In this document: piece by piece, positions 25,820-36,611 of the stretch
How the letters are laid out: every line of letters begins with the position of its first letter
How positions within the stretch are numbered: the stretch's first letter is position 1
Origin: Weissella halotolerans DSM 20190
Lineage (GTDB): Bacteria; Bacillota; Bacilli; Lactobacillales; Lactobacillaceae
Direction of reading: 5' to 3'
Length of the DNA: 64,000 nt
Assembly (NCBI RefSeq): GCF_000420365.1
Contig: NZ_ATUU01000002.1
Span: 1-64,000, forward strand
The notes under the pieces: generated by a model
What the model was told of the DNA's origin: nothing
Seen by the model: the letters and a program-made list of their open reading frames with translations, nothing else
Database searches by the model: none
Program-made: the position numbers and the translations under genes

Positions 25820-26977
25820 TTAGTCTTCGTCTGCTTCTTCAGTATGGTAACGCTTTGTTCCCACCTTTTCCTCACCAAGTTGGATGAAGTCATACGACAA
25901 CTTTGCCTGTCGTTCAAATTCAGCCAGGCCATAGGCAATAATTTCATCAATTAAATCTGCATAAGACAGTCCGGAAACTTCCCACATCTGCGGATAAAGT
26001 GAAATATTGGTAAAGCCAGGTAAGGTATTAGGTTCACCCAGGTAAGGAACATCATTTTCATCAACCAAGAAGTCCATACGGGCTAAACCAACTAGGCCTA
26101 AAGCCTTATAGGCATCCAGGGCCATTTGCGTAATTTCATCTCGCAAAGCAACCGGTAAACGAACTGGAATATCAAAAGTCACTCCTGACGCATCAACGAA
26201 TTTATTGTTGTAATCATACCAGACATCTGACTCTGGTACGACCACAGCACCCAACTTTGAAGCCCGTGGTTCTTCATTACCTAAGATGGAAATTTCAATC
26301 TCGCGCGGCCGTTGAATTGACGCTTCCACTAAGACCTTCGTATCATATTGTAAGGCTCCTTTAATGGCCTGCTCAAACTCAGCCGCGTTATTTACACGGT
26401 AAATGCCAACCGATGAGCCTTGCTTAGCAGCTTTCACAAATAGCGTTGATGTGCCAACAGCAGCAACAGCCTCTTCATAACTATAAGCAGTTGGATGCTC
26501 AGCTGTCACCAAGACATAAGCAGTATTGCGAATCCCCGCCTGATTCAAAATTCGTTTCGTCAAATCCTTATCAAAGGAAATAGCCGAGGCAGCGACTCCA
26601 CCACCAATATAAGGCTTTTTTAGTAAGCGGAAAAGTGCCTGAAGAGTACCATCTTCTCCTAAATTACCATGTACAACTGGATAGAAAAGATCAATTTGGT
26701 CAATTTGGTCAAGCGCTGCCACCGGGGCTAGCGGATTTGACAAGTCAAGCTTTTGCATGGCCTTAGCCACTGCAGTCGCCTCGTCTAGTTGACCTAGCAG
26801 GACCTGCATTGATAACTCAGGATCAATCATAATCCCATCTTTTGAAATCAGTACCACGGTCACATTGTACTTATCTTTATGCATGGCCTCATAAATATTT
26901 AAGGCTGAACGTTTCGATACATCATGCTCAGACGAATTACCGCCGAATAATAAAGTCACATTTAGTTTATTAGCCAT
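25820..26977 (-). CDS. ddl: D-alanine-D-alanine ligase family, predicted D-Ala-D-Lac ligase
   Basis: A 385-residue ATP-grasp ligase of cell-wall precursor synthesis. GGNSSEHDVS at 12-21, FVKAAKQGSSVGI at about 180-192, EIEISILGN at about 226-234, GLARMDFLV and EPNTLPGFTNISLYP are the conserved blocks. The omega-loop segment reads YDYNNKF with Phe at residue 260, where D-Ala-D-Ala ligases have Tyr (Y216 in E. coli DdlB). In Leuconostoc the equivalent Phe261 directs D-lactate use and goes with intrinsic vancomycin resistance, so depsipeptide ligation is predicted here. Single gene with own promoter and terminator. Confidence 0.95.
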   Translation of the reverse strand: MANKLNVTLLFGGNSSEHDVSKRSALNIYEAMHKDKYNVTVVLISKDGIMIDPELSMQVLLGQLDEATAVAKAMQKLDLSNPLAPVAALDQIDQIDLFYPVVHGNLGEDGTLQALFRLLKKPYIGGGVAASAISFDKDLTKRILNQAGIRNTAYVLVTAEHPTAYSYEEAVAAVGTSTLFVKAAKQGSSVGIYRVNNAAEFEQAIKGALQYDTKVLVEASIQRPREIEISILGNEEPRASKLGAVVVPESDVWYDYNNKFVDASGVTFDIPVRLPVALRDEITQMALDAYKALGLVGLARMDFLVDENDVPYLGEPNTLPGFTNISLYPQMWEVSGLSYADLIDEIIAYGLAEFERQAKLSYDFIQLGEEKVGTKRYHTEEADED

Positions 26978-27030
26978 CCAAACTACCCTTCTCTTTCGTC
27001 ATCTTTTGTTCCGTGTATTTCAGAAACTCT

Positions 27031-27039
27031 ATTATACCA
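27031..27039 (-). promoter_or_regulatory. Promoter of ddl (extended -10)
   Basis: On the minus strand TGGTATAAT: perfect -10 with TGn extension, about 50 bp before ddl. The -35 is not convincing. Confidence 0.6.
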
Positions 27040-27067
27040 TATCCAAGACCGTAACATTGGCCGGTCC

Positions 27068-28054
27068 TTAAGATAAATAATGGCGTTGTTCGTTTAAATA
27101 ATCATAAATAGGCTCTGGCAGATTCTCTTTTAGCATCAAATTTTGCAGGAGCGTAATCTGGTTATAAAAACGATTCCATCCCGCTGTATCAGTAGGCCGG
27201 CTTTCTTTAATCATGGCCTGGCGCCACTGCTTAAAGATGTTCAGGAGATAATCACTATAAAAAGAACTCATTTGCATTAAATTAACCATATACGTTGCTA
27301 GCCGTTTAAATTCACCGGCAAATAACGGTTGGTCTAATCGAATAACTCGTTCTAACAGCAAAGTAAGCAGAAAAATCTTATCTGCCCTAGTCATACTAGG
27401 ATCTTCAGCCAAAGCATCTAACAAAAGCGCTACATGGAAAAAAGCATGCGCCCATCCTTTATCATCTACAAATCCCCGGGTGTCTGTTTCTAAAACCAAA
27501 TAAACCGCTAAGGTATCGATTAACGTTTCCTGTAATTCCAATGGTAAAGGTTCCCCACCATTTTGGCGACTAGTAAAGATAATCATCATCAGTAAGTATA
27601 CACTGCTAGATCGTAAAAAGACTGCGTCTGATGCCTGCTCATCAATATGAGCTAATATCATCTCATCTCGCAAAAGATACCGCGCGAGTTCTTGCATTTG
27701 CTCTGCTGTTAAGATGCCCTGTTGTAATAGGTCAAGAATTGTTGCCATGGCTAAGTCATCCCGCACAGTTGGTTCTGTCGTCTTTAGTCCTGTCACTAAT
27801 TGTAAAAGTTCATTCGTTGCCACCGTCGTTAGGGTTTCTTGAGCTAATTGTGTCTGTAGATTAGTAGCTAACGAGCGTAGTGCCGCTTCGTCACTATCTG
27901 TTAGGCCTGCCACTGGCGTAGGCAGACCTGGTCTTAAAGCAGCTAACAAATTTCCTACATCTACGCGTAATGAATTAAACAAGTCCCCTTGGTAAATCGC
28001 ATGCCGCAAAGCTTGTACCTCATGGCGTACATCATCAATCGTATAGTCCATCAT
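27068..28054 (-). CDS. DUF2785 domain protein
   Basis: A 328-residue, mostly helical soluble protein of unknown function. The stretch RGFVDDKGWAHAFFHVALLLD (read here in parts, about residues 193-213) is the family's most conserved block. Hydrophobic helices with charged surfaces fill the rest, and there is no signal peptide or clear catalytic motif. The ribosome-binding site AAAAGGGGG serves two adjacent ATGs (28054 or 28051). It lies downstream of an EcsC-family gene, but a hairpin-plus-T-run separates them, so read-through would be needed for co-expression. Confidence 0.82.
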   Translation of the reverse strand: MMDYTIDDVRHEVQALRHAIYQGDLFNSLRVDVGNLLAALRPGLPTPVAGLTDSDEAALRSLATNLQTQLAQETLTTVATNELLQLVTGLKTTEPTVRDDLAMATILDLLQQGILTAEQMQELARYLLRDEMILAHIDEQASDAVFLRSSSVYLLMMIIFTSRQNGGEPLPLELQETLIDTLAVYLVLETDTRGFVDDKGWAHAFFHVALLLDALAEDPSMTRADKIFLLTLLLERVIRLDQPLFAGEFKRLATYMVNLMQMSSFYSDYLLNIFKQWRQAMIKESRPTDTAGWNRFYNQITLLQNLMLKENLPEPIYDYLNEQRHYLS

Positions 28055-28070
28055 TCCCCCTTTTCATTTA

Positions 28071-28108
28071 AAAAAGGCCTGTGCGGTTAATCATGCACAG
28101 GACCTTAA
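28071..28108 (-). terminator. Terminator or attenuator between the EcsC gene and the DUF2785 gene
   Basis: On the minus strand AAGGTCCTGTGC, a 10-base loop, GCACAGGCCTT and TTTT. The hairpin ends only about 20 bp before the DUF2785 start codon, and no separate promoter is visible between them. Confidence 0.75.
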
Positions 28109-28140
28109 TTGCACTATTCTTCACTAAATACATCTACCCT

Positions 28141-28875
28141 CTACTTAATTTTGTCACTAATAAGTTGCGAGCCTTCTGCGACAGAATTGATTGCTTTAGG
28201 CAGGACGATTCCATTCCCAAGGGCTACCCCGTCATTTAAAAACGTATTTTGAGCAATCATTGCGATTTTTTTCGTTGTCCAATAATCAATACCGCCACCA
28301 AAACTAGCTCCTACCACCGGAACTAATTTTCCTAGATTAACAATCCCTTTTTGGCCAAATTTCGTAACAAATCTAAATCCAACCTTCTGATTAATTTTAA
28401 CCAATACAGTTCCGGGCACTTTTTTAACAACCCCATTAGCAAGTTTATTAGTGAACTCAATACCAGATTTCTTAATTAGGTCAGCCACACTTGTTCCAAC
28501 TAACGTTGTATAAATTACCGTCTGCACCTGATCATTTCGTAAATCATACCCTCTAATTTTTGCAATGACAGCAATCATACGCATTTGGAACAACAATACA
28601 GAGGTAATATTTGCTGGCAACGCAACTGGTAACGTTAATACACCGCCAAACCCAGTAACAAAACCAGAAACAGCAGCTTTTGCTGTTTGAAACTGGATAA
28701 GTTTAGTTATCGCTGTTTCCTCATCGTACTTTTCTAAATAATCTGCTGCTAACTCATCCACGGATTTTTGCCCAGGAATACCCGATACTGTTTTTTCATA
28801 CATCCAATCTAGTGTTTCAACCATCTTATCTTGAGTAATTGGTAATCTACTCTGTTTTGTTTTTTCAGTCACCAT
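28141..28875 (-). CDS. EcsC family protein
   Basis: A 244-residue member of the EcsC family (named after the third gene of the Bacillus ecs locus). Features are an N-terminal charged helical region, a hydrophobic amphipathic segment with FVTGFGGVLTLPVALPANI (about 93-111), LLFQMRMIAVIAKIRGYD, and a Gly-rich hydrophobic GKLVPVVGASFGGGIDY near residue 192. The function is unknown; membrane association is likely. No ecsA or ecsB transporter genes are adjacent. Confidence 0.85.
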   Translation of the reverse strand: MVTEKTKQSRLPITQDKMVETLDWMYEKTVSGIPGQKSVDELAADYLEKYDEETAITKLIQFQTAKAAVSGFVTGFGGVLTLPVALPANITSVLLFQMRMIAVIAKIRGYDLRNDQVQTVIYTTLVGTSVADLIKKSGIEFTNKLANGVVKKVPGTVLVKINQKVGFRFVTKFGQKGIVNLGKLVPVVGASFGGGIDYWTTKKIAMIAQNTFLNDGVALGNGIVLPKAINSVAEGSQLISDKIK

Positions 28876-28913
28876 GCAACTAATCCCTTATTCATAATAT
28901 TAAAGATACCCTT

Positions 28914-28922
28914 ATTCTATCA
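28914..28922 (-). promoter_or_regulatory. Possible promoter of the EcsC-family gene
   Basis: On the minus strand TGATAGAAT, an extended -10 with one mismatch in the core box, about 40 bp before the start codon. Confidence 0.4.
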
Positions 28923-28943
28923 TTAAATTGCGTCCAAATAAAA

Positions 28944-28985
28944 AGCGAAAGTTTTTGACCGCTAGAACAGTCAAAGACTTTCGCT
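28944..28985 (-). terminator. Terminator after the KimA-like gene
   Basis: A 16-bp stem with one mismatch (28944-28959 and 28970-28985) followed on the minus strand by TTTTTATTT. Confidence 0.85.
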
Positions 28986-29021
28986 ACTCTCTTTATCTAC
29001 AATCGTTAAAATATCTTATGA

Positions 29022-30854
29022 CTACTCTTTTAAGTGGTAGTAATATATTGACACAATCAAATCTCTTCTTGCTAAGGCATTATGCAAGCGTAGGCTGTTT
29101 TGGTTGTGCAAAGCATTTTGCCAACCATAACGCGGAATAAAACGTGGAATCAAAACCGTTAGGGAATGATTACGTTCCTTAGCACTCTTTGAAATTTCAT
29201 CCACAAAGCGTAAGGCCGGTTCTGAAATTGACCGATAAGATGAATGAATGTCCACGTAACGAATATCTGGGAATTCCTTTTTAAACTCAACTCCCAAGCG
29301 ACGCTCCTTTTCTGGATTTGAATCAAAGGAGACGTGCATGGCAATGACTAAATCCCCGATTGACTTGGCATAATCAACCGCTTCTGCGGTAACCTTCGTC
29401 AAATTAGATACCAGAATAATCACCGTTGCACCATCATAATGATGGCGCTTAATTGGCTCCTTAGAGAGAACCCGTAATTCATTAGCAATCGTACGATAAT
29501 GCTTATTAATCGTCCAAAAAATCTTTACCAAAATTGGCATAATAATCAAATAGGGCCAAATCGAGGTAAACCGTAAGAAGAATAAGGTCAAAACCAAGGC
29601 AGCCGAGATAAGGGCACCAATAAAGTTAACGACGATTTTCATCCGCCAATTTCCCTCACGATGCCGCAACCAATGAATAATCATACCAGACTGTGAAAGA
29701 GTGAAGGGGACAAAGACACCAATGGCATAAAGAGGAATGAGACTATCAGTTGATCCCTTAAAAATAATAATAAGCAAGATAGCCCCAGTCGCCAATGACA
29801 TAATCCCATTAGAATAACTAAGTCGATCACCCTTATCCATATAAATGTGTGGCATGAACTTATCTTTAGCCAAATTATAGGCCAGTTGCGGAAAGGCCGA
29901 ATAACCCGTGTTGGCTGCAACAGCCAAAATCAAAGCAGTTGCCAACTGAAAGAGATAGAATAGTACCCCATGGCCAAAAGTCTGTTCACTAATCTGCGAT
30001 AGGACAGTTACCTGACTATTAGGCACAATACCATACCAATAGGACAAGAAAGTAATCCCTGCAAAGAATAAGGCTAAAATGGTGGCCATAATACCTAAGG
30101 TACCGGCTGCATTTTTGGCCTTAGGCTCCTTGAAATTTGGCACCGCATTAGAAATGGCTTCCACTCCTGTCAAAGATGAAGACCCACTTGAAAAGGCACG
30201 CAGGAATAAGACCAATGACATCCCTGAAAATGTCGTCCCTACAGCTGCTGTTGCGTGATAAGGAACCCGACCTGTAATGATGTTAAAGAAGCCCCAAGCA
30301 ATCATTAGCACCACCATCACTATAAATAGATAAACGGGAACCATCAAAAAACCGGCTGATTCACGAATACCTCGCAAATTTAACGCCATCAATAGCAGAA
30401 TTAAGCCAATGGCAATCCCAACGGTATAAGGATGCAAGGCCGGAATTGCTGAGGTAATGGCCTCGGTACCGGCTGCAACGGAAACCGCAACCGTTAACAT
30501 ATAGTCAACCAAGAGCGAGCCACCTGCTACCAAGCCAGCATTGCGACCCCAGTTTTGTGATGTTACAACATAGGCTCCCCCACCACCAGGATAAGCATGA
30601 ATGATTTGACGATAAGATACCGTTATGGCTGCCAATAAAATTAAAACCAGCAGTGCAATTGGTAATTGCCACCATAAGGCAGCAGTACCTGCTACCAATA
30701 AGGTAGCCACAATTTGCTCCGTTCCATAAGCCACTGATGATAAAGCATCTGACGAAAGTAGTGCTAAGGCCTTGCCCCTACTCAGGTGCTGTGATCCCTC
30801 ATCGAGCGTTTTTAGTGGCTTACCGATTATAAGCCGCTTTAGATAATGCCACAT
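29022..30854 (-). CDS. kimA: APC superfamily potassium importer, KimA (YdaO)-like
   Basis: A 610-residue transporter. About twelve hydrophobic helices occupy residues 30-450, starting with SSDALSSVAYGTEQI (about 34-48), which is the conserved first helix of the KimA group; YPGGGGAYVVTSQNWG follows. A cytosolic C-terminal domain of about 140 residues (GATVIILVSNLTKV, VIAMHVSF) resembles a universal-stress-protein fold. B. subtilis KimA is a high-affinity K+ importer inhibited by cyclic di-AMP. The ATG at 30854 is chosen because AGGAG lies 6 bp upstream; a TTG nine codons earlier is possible. No c-di-AMP riboswitch is visible upstream. Confidence 0.88.
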   Translation of the reverse strand: MWHYLKRLIIGKPLKTLDEGSQHLSRGKALALLSSDALSSVAYGTEQIVATLLVAGTAALWWQLPIALLVLILLAAITVSYRQIIHAYPGGGGAYVVTSQNWGRNAGLVAGGSLLVDYMLTVAVSVAAGTEAITSAIPALHPYTVGIAIGLILLLMALNLRGIRESAGFLMVPVYLFIVMVVLMIAWGFFNIITGRVPYHATAAVGTTFSGMSLVLFLRAFSSGSSSLTGVEAISNAVPNFKEPKAKNAAGTLGIMATILALFFAGITFLSYWYGIVPNSQVTVLSQISEQTFGHGVLFYLFQLATALILAVAANTGYSAFPQLAYNLAKDKFMPHIYMDKGDRLSYSNGIMSLATGAILLIIIFKGSTDSLIPLYAIGVFVPFTLSQSGMIIHWLRHREGNWRMKIVVNFIGALISAALVLTLFFLRFTSIWPYLIIMPILVKIFWTINKHYRTIANELRVLSKEPIKRHHYDGATVIILVSNLTKVTAEAVDYAKSIGDLVIAMHVSFDSNPEKERRLGVEFKKEFPDIRYVDIHSSYRSISEPALRFVDEISKSAKERNHSLTVLIPRFIPRYGWQNALHNQNSLRLHNALARRDLIVSIYYYHLKE

Positions 30855-30911
30855 ATGCTTCTCCTGCTTCCTCTTCTTCAATTAGATAATCCATATTTAC
30901 TCACACCCGTC

Positions 30912-30940
30912 ATTTTAGGACCATTCCTATAGGTTGTCCA
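30912..30940 (-). promoter_or_regulatory. Promoter of the KimA-like gene
   Basis: On the minus strand TGGACA (30935-30940), a 17-bp spacer and TAAAAT (30912-30917). A palindrome CCTATAGG lies within the spacer. Confidence 0.55.
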
Positions 30941-30968
30941 TCTTTTTTTGATTATTTCAGTCAGTAAA

Positions 30969-31004
30969 AAAAGCGTTAGGTTAACCTGATAACCTAACGC
31001 TTTT
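30969..31004 (-). terminator. Terminator after groEL
   Basis: A 14-bp perfect stem (30969-30982 and 30991-31004) with seven T residues on the minus strand. Confidence 0.92.
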
Positions 31005-31023
31005 AATTAACTTTAACTAAGGC

Positions 31024-32658
<1,635 letters not shown>

Positions 32659-32730
32659 TTACCTCTTTTTTGTTCTTTTTATTATTAAGTGATTGTTTAG
32701 TCTTAGCGATTTATTACCTGCGTTGCTCGA

Positions 32731-33006
32731 TTAAACTAGACCAATGATATCCTTCTCATGTACCACCAAGTAATCTTCACCATCAACAGTGATTTGAGAA
32801 CCAGCATACTTATCAAAGACAACCTTGTCCCCTCCCTTAATGGACTTAGGAGCTTCCATATCACCAACTGACTGCGTTGAAACCGCCACGACAGTACCGA
32901 TTACAGATTTCTCTTGTGCATTAGATGCCAACAAGATACCACCAACATTTTGTTCACTTTCTTCTTGAACTTGTAAAACGACACGATCTCCTAAAGGCTT
33001 TAGCAT
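32731..33006 (-). CDS. groES: Co-chaperonin GroES (Hsp10)
   Basis: A 91-residue co-chaperonin lid. [11 protein letters not shown] begins the protein; the mobile loop is at about 16-32 ([13 protein letters not shown]), and the [20 protein letters not shown] ending is typical. First gene of groESL. Confidence 0.97.
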   Translation of the reverse strand: MLKPLGDRVVLQVQEESEQNVGGILLASNAQEKSVIGTVVAVSTQSVGDMEAPKSIKGGDKVVFDKYAGSQITVDGEDYLVVHEKDIIGLV

Positions 33007-33055
33007 TTTTCAATAACCTCCAAATACATAATCAGTTGCAATCAACATTAACGAG

Positions 33056-33082
33056 TTAGCACTCTTGATATCTAAGTGCTAA
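33056..33082 (-). promoter_or_regulatory. CIRCE operator (HrcA binding site)
   Basis: TTAGCACTC, nine bases, AAGTGCTAA. This is the CIRCE inverted repeat with a single change from GAGTGCTAA in the right arm. It lies just downstream of the groES -10, so HrcA would repress groESL until heat shock. Confidence 0.95.
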
Positions 33083-33094
33083 CTTACACTATTA

Positions 33095-33122
33095 ATATTA
33101 GCACAGCCGGGGAAAAAAACAA
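33095..33122 (-). promoter_or_regulatory. groESL promoter
   Basis: On the minus strand TTGTTT (33117-33122), 16-bp spacer, TAATAT (33095-33100). Confidence 0.6.
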
Positions 33123-33130
33123 CCCTTTTC

Positions 33131-33162
33131 AAAAAAAAAGTGACCTTTTATCAAAGATCACG
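33131..33162 (-). terminator. Terminator after the ABC-F gene
   Basis: On the minus strand GTGATCTTT, GATA-type loop, AAAGGTCAC and a run of nine T. Confidence 0.85.
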
Positions 33163-33168
33163 TTTTTC

Positions 33169-35103
33169 CTATTCTTGTTCTAACATTTCCAACTCTTCAC
33201 TTACTTTGGCCCATTCATTTTCTACAGTCGTTATTTTGCCATCTAAAGCTTCAATTTGCTCTGCCAGTGCAGTCAATTGATCTATGTCTTGCGCATTAGC
33301 AGGTGCATTTAACTCTTGTGTCAAGGTATCCTTATCAGCTGCTAATTGATCTAATTGCCCTTCAAGCTCAGTTAATTGGCGCTGTAGCTTACGTACCTGG
33401 CGCTGATGTGTCTTGTGGGCTTGACTATTTTGCTGCCTGGCGGGCTGATTTGTAGGCTGACTTTTTTCTGTTTGGGCTACTGTTGCTTGTACCGCTTTCT
33501 TTTCTAGGTAATAATCGTAATCCCCATCATAAAACTGAGTTCCAGCTGGAGTCAGTTCTACAATTTCACTAGCTACAGCATTGATGAAATAACGGTCGTG
33601 CGAGACAAAGAAAATGGTCCCATTATACTCATTTAAGGCCGTTTCTAATACTTCTCGCGAATCAATGTCTAAATGGTTGGTCGGCTCATCTAAAATCAAG
33701 AAGTTTGCTTTTTCTAACGATAGCTTTGTCAACAATAACCGCGCTTTTTCACCCCCAGACAGGGCTTTGACCTTCTTATCAACGGTCTCACCACTAAACA
33801 TGAAGGAACCTAAAATAGTTCGAATATCGCGTTCGGGCATTGTAGGATGCTCATCCCAGACCGTGTCTAAAACTGTCTTTGATGGGTCTAAAACAGCTTG
33901 TTCCTGATCATAGTAGCCCACTTCTACATTTGACCCTAGTTTTATGCTTCCTGCTATTGCAGGTATTTGGCCAAGGAGCGTTTTAATCAAGGTTGATTTT
34001 CCAATTCCATTTGGTCCTACTAAGGCGACAGCATGTTGTTTCATCACTTGGAGGTTGACATTTTTGGCCAAGGGTTTCGTTTGGTCATAACCCAACTCCA
34101 CATCAGTTACTTGTAATACCTCACTACCTGATTCCTGAGCTGCCTGGAAAGTAATATGGGCCACGCCACTTTCATTTTTAGGGGGCTCAATTTTTTCCAT
34201 TCGCTCCAGTTGCTTACGTCTCGATTGTGCCCGCTTTGTTGTGGATGCCCGTACAATATTTTTGGCAACAAAGTCTTCCAATTTCGAAATTTCAGCTTGC
34301 TGCTTTTGATAGGCTTTTTCTTCAGCCAATACCTTTTGTGCTTTCAAGGCCATAAACTGGCTATAATTACCATGATAATGGTCTAATTGTCCCGAGTGCA
34401 TATCGTAAATTTCATTGACTACCCGATCAAGAAAGTAACGATCATGAGAGACAATCACTAATGCCCCCGTGTAATTCTGTAGGTATTGCTCCAGCCAAGC
34501 TAGCGTTTCCATATCCAAATGGTTAGTCGGCTCATCTAAAATCAAGAGATCTGGTGTTTCTAACAACTGTTTGGCAATTGCCAATCGTGTCCGCTGACCA
34601 CCCGACAAAGTATTAATTTTCCGATCATAAAAAGCATCATCAAACCCAAAACCATGTAAAACACCACGAATCGCTGCATCGTATCCATAGCCATTTTGCT
34701 CATCAAAATCGTGCTGAGCCTGATCATACTCTGCCAGCAATTTTTGATAGTGTTCCCCTTCATAATCCACCATGGTGGCCATTTCAGTTTCCATTTTACG
34801 CATTTTATCTTCAAGCGCAATCACCGGTGCAAATGCAGTTAACATCTCGTTATACACAGATAAATCAGAATCTAATCCCGAATTTTGGGCCAGGTAAGCT
34901 AACTTAGTCCCTTTTTTTAAACTAACCTCACCTGCATCTGGTGCTTCTTGACCAATTAACATTTTCAATAAAGTCGATTTACCAGCTCCGTTGCGCCCGA
35001 CTAAGCCAATCCGTGCCTTGTCCTTTACTTGCATTGAAATATGTTCAAAAAACGTTTGCCCGTTAAAGCGGCGCGCTACATCATTTGCTTGTAATAAAAT
35101 CAT
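33169..35103 (-). CDS. ABC-F family ATPase, YdiF-like
   Basis: A 644-residue protein with two ABC domains and no membrane segments, so an ABC-F ribosome-associated ATPase. Walker A motifs are GRNGAGKST (about 36-44) and GPNGIGKST (about 360); signatures LSGGQRTRLAIAK and LSGGEKARLLLTK; Walker B LLILDEPTNHLDM and FLILDEPTNHLDI. A charged inter-domain linker with KAYQKQQAEISKLE at about 260 and a C-terminal coiled coil at about 555-644 match the B. subtilis YdiF layout. ABC-F proteins act on stalled or antibiotic-bound ribosomes; no drug-specific role can be inferred. Confidence 0.9.
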   Translation of the reverse strand: MILLQANDVARRFNGQTFFEHISMQVKDKARIGLVGRNGAGKSTLLKMLIGQEAPDAGEVSLKKGTKLAYLAQNSGLDSDLSVYNEMLTAFAPVIALEDKMRKMETEMATMVDYEGEHYQKLLAEYDQAQHDFDEQNGYGYDAAIRGVLHGFGFDDAFYDRKINTLSGGQRTRLAIAKQLLETPDLLILDEPTNHLDMETLAWLEQYLQNYTGALVIVSHDRYFLDRVVNEIYDMHSGQLDHYHGNYSQFMALKAQKVLAEEKAYQKQQAEISKLEDFVAKNIVRASTTKRAQSRRKQLERMEKIEPPKNESGVAHITFQAAQESGSEVLQVTDVELGYDQTKPLAKNVNLQVMKQHAVALVGPNGIGKSTLIKTLLGQIPAIAGSIKLGSNVEVGYYDQEQAVLDPSKTVLDTVWDEHPTMPERDIRTILGSFMFSGETVDKKVKALSGGEKARLLLTKLSLEKANFLILDEPTNHLDIDSREVLETALNEYNGTIFFVSHDRYFINAVASEIVELTPAGTQFYDGDYDYYLEKKAVQATVAQTEKSQPTNQPARQQNSQAHKTHQRQVRKLQRQLTELEGQLDQLAADKDTLTQELNAPANAQDIDQLTALAEQIEALDGKITTVENEWAKVSEELEMLEQE

Positions 35104-35111
35104 CTTTCTAC

Positions 35112-36449
35112 CTACTTCTTCTCTTGATGCTCTAGCAGTGATTGTCTAACCGCAGAAATAAAGTACAATGACCCCGTCAAGACAATCGTGCTAATACTTG
35201 GATCAGCCAATAAGGCTTGATAAGCACTTTGCCAACTTTTAGCAAAGTGGATGCCCGTCGTCTCTTTAAACCACGCTTGCACATCTACTAGCTGGACCGC
35301 TTGCCGCTTACTAGGGGCCTGAAAGGGCACCACGTAGAGTTTGCTATTTGGCAAAGTGGCCATCAAGGTCGACAACATTGCATGGACATTCTTATCTTCT
35401 AAGGCCGCAAAAATAATACCTACCTTTTGATTGGCATACGGTCCAGCTAAGGTCTTAGCCAAGGCTGCAATTCCGGCTTGATTATGAGCCCCATCAATGA
35501 TGGTCTGTTTAGGACTGTCTAACAGGGTCTCAAATCGACCAGGCCAGGTAACCTGTCCCAATGCTTGTCGAATCATGGCCGCCGTTATATCAATTCCTAA
35601 TGGTTTAGCTACTAAAAGGACCGTTTGAATAGCAATCGCTGCATTCTCCACTTGATAGTTTCCTTGCAAGGCTAAGCGAATATCCGTTAGCTTTAAGCCT
35701 GGATTTTGAAAATCAAAATATTGATTAACCAGATCAACCTGGTGCGGTTGGCTAGCCTGAAAATCAGTCCCCAATACATAAAGTGGTGCCTGCAAGGCAT
35801 GTGCTTTGCTCTCCACCACCTCTAGTGCCTCTTTGGGTAATGCACCCACCACTACCGGGCGTTGGCTTTGAATAATGCCAGCCTTTTGACTCGCAATCGC
35901 TGAAATGGTCGACCCAAGAATCCGCATGTGGTCTAAGCTAACTGTTGTAATGACTGAAATTAATTTATCTGGAATAATTTCAGTACTATCCCAAGTTCCA
36001 CCAATTCCAACTTCTAAAACCACCACGTCTACCGGCCGCCATTTGAAGTATAAAAACATGGCCGCTGTCACAATCTCAAACTCAGTTGGGCCAAGCTCCT
36101 CGCTTTGATCCAAGTCAGCTACAATGGGCTCAATAGTTTGCATAACCGCTAGTAAATCGTTATCACTAATTGGCCCCGCATTATCTTGAATTCGTTCATT
36201 AAACCGCATGATATAAGGTGAACTAAAGAGCCCTACGGTTAGCCCCGCCTGGCGCAATAGCTGCGCAATCATTTTACTAGTAGATCCCTTACCATTCGTC
36301 CCGGTGACATGAATAAAGCGCGATGCTCTTTCTGGATGTCCTAAGGCGGCTAATAGCGCCGTCAATCGTTTGAAGGATGGTGTCTTCTTAAAACGTTGTC
36401 GACTATGAATGAACGCAACGGCCTCCGCTACTGTCTTAACTTTTTGCAT
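35112..36449 (-). CDS. folC: Folylpolyglutamate synthase/dihydrofolate synthase
   Basis: A 445-residue Mur-ligase-family enzyme adding glutamate to folates. The P-loop HVTGTNGKGST is at about residues 47-57; the omega-loop FSSPYIMRFNERI at about 75; TAAMFLYF and VLEVGIGGTWDSTEI follow, and DGAHNQAG near residue 325 is the second domain motif. The ATG at 36449 is chosen because TAGGAG lies 5 bp upstream. It has a candidate promoter in the gap after valS and is 8 bp from the ABC-F gene, so the two share a transcript. Confidence 0.94.
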   Translation of the reverse strand: MQKVKTVAEAVAFIHSRQRFKKTPSFKRLTALLAALGHPERASRFIHVTGTNGKGSTSKMIAQLLRQAGLTVGLFSSPYIMRFNERIQDNAGPISDNDLLAVMQTIEPIVADLDQSEELGPTEFEIVTAAMFLYFKWRPVDVVVLEVGIGGTWDSTEIIPDKLISVITTVSLDHMRILGSTISAIASQKAGIIQSQRPVVVGALPKEALEVVESKAHALQAPLYVLGTDFQASQPHQVDLVNQYFDFQNPGLKLTDIRLALQGNYQVENAAIAIQTVLLVAKPLGIDITAAMIRQALGQVTWPGRFETLLDSPKQTIIDGAHNQAGIAALAKTLAGPYANQKVGIIFAALEDKNVHAMLSTLMATLPNSKLYVVPFQAPSKRQAVQLVDVQAWFKETTGIHFAKSWQSAYQALLADPSISTIVLTGSLYFISAVRQSLLEHQEKK

Positions 36450-36535
36450 ATTTACTCCTATCAGCACTCATTTTAAAGCCTACTATCTTATTACCAGGCT
36501 GCGTTGGTCCGCTGCCGTGACCCATCCACATGTCT

Positions 36536-36564
36536 AAATTACCTTTTCTCGTGGGAACCGTCAA
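36536..36564 (-). promoter_or_regulatory. Promoter of folC
   Basis: On the minus strand TTGACG (36559-36564), 17-bp spacer, TAATTT (36536-36541). Confidence 0.55.
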
Positions 36565-36611
36565 TTTTGTAGGCCGCCATTTTGCCACTAGTGTACGCAG
36601 ATTGACTTTAA

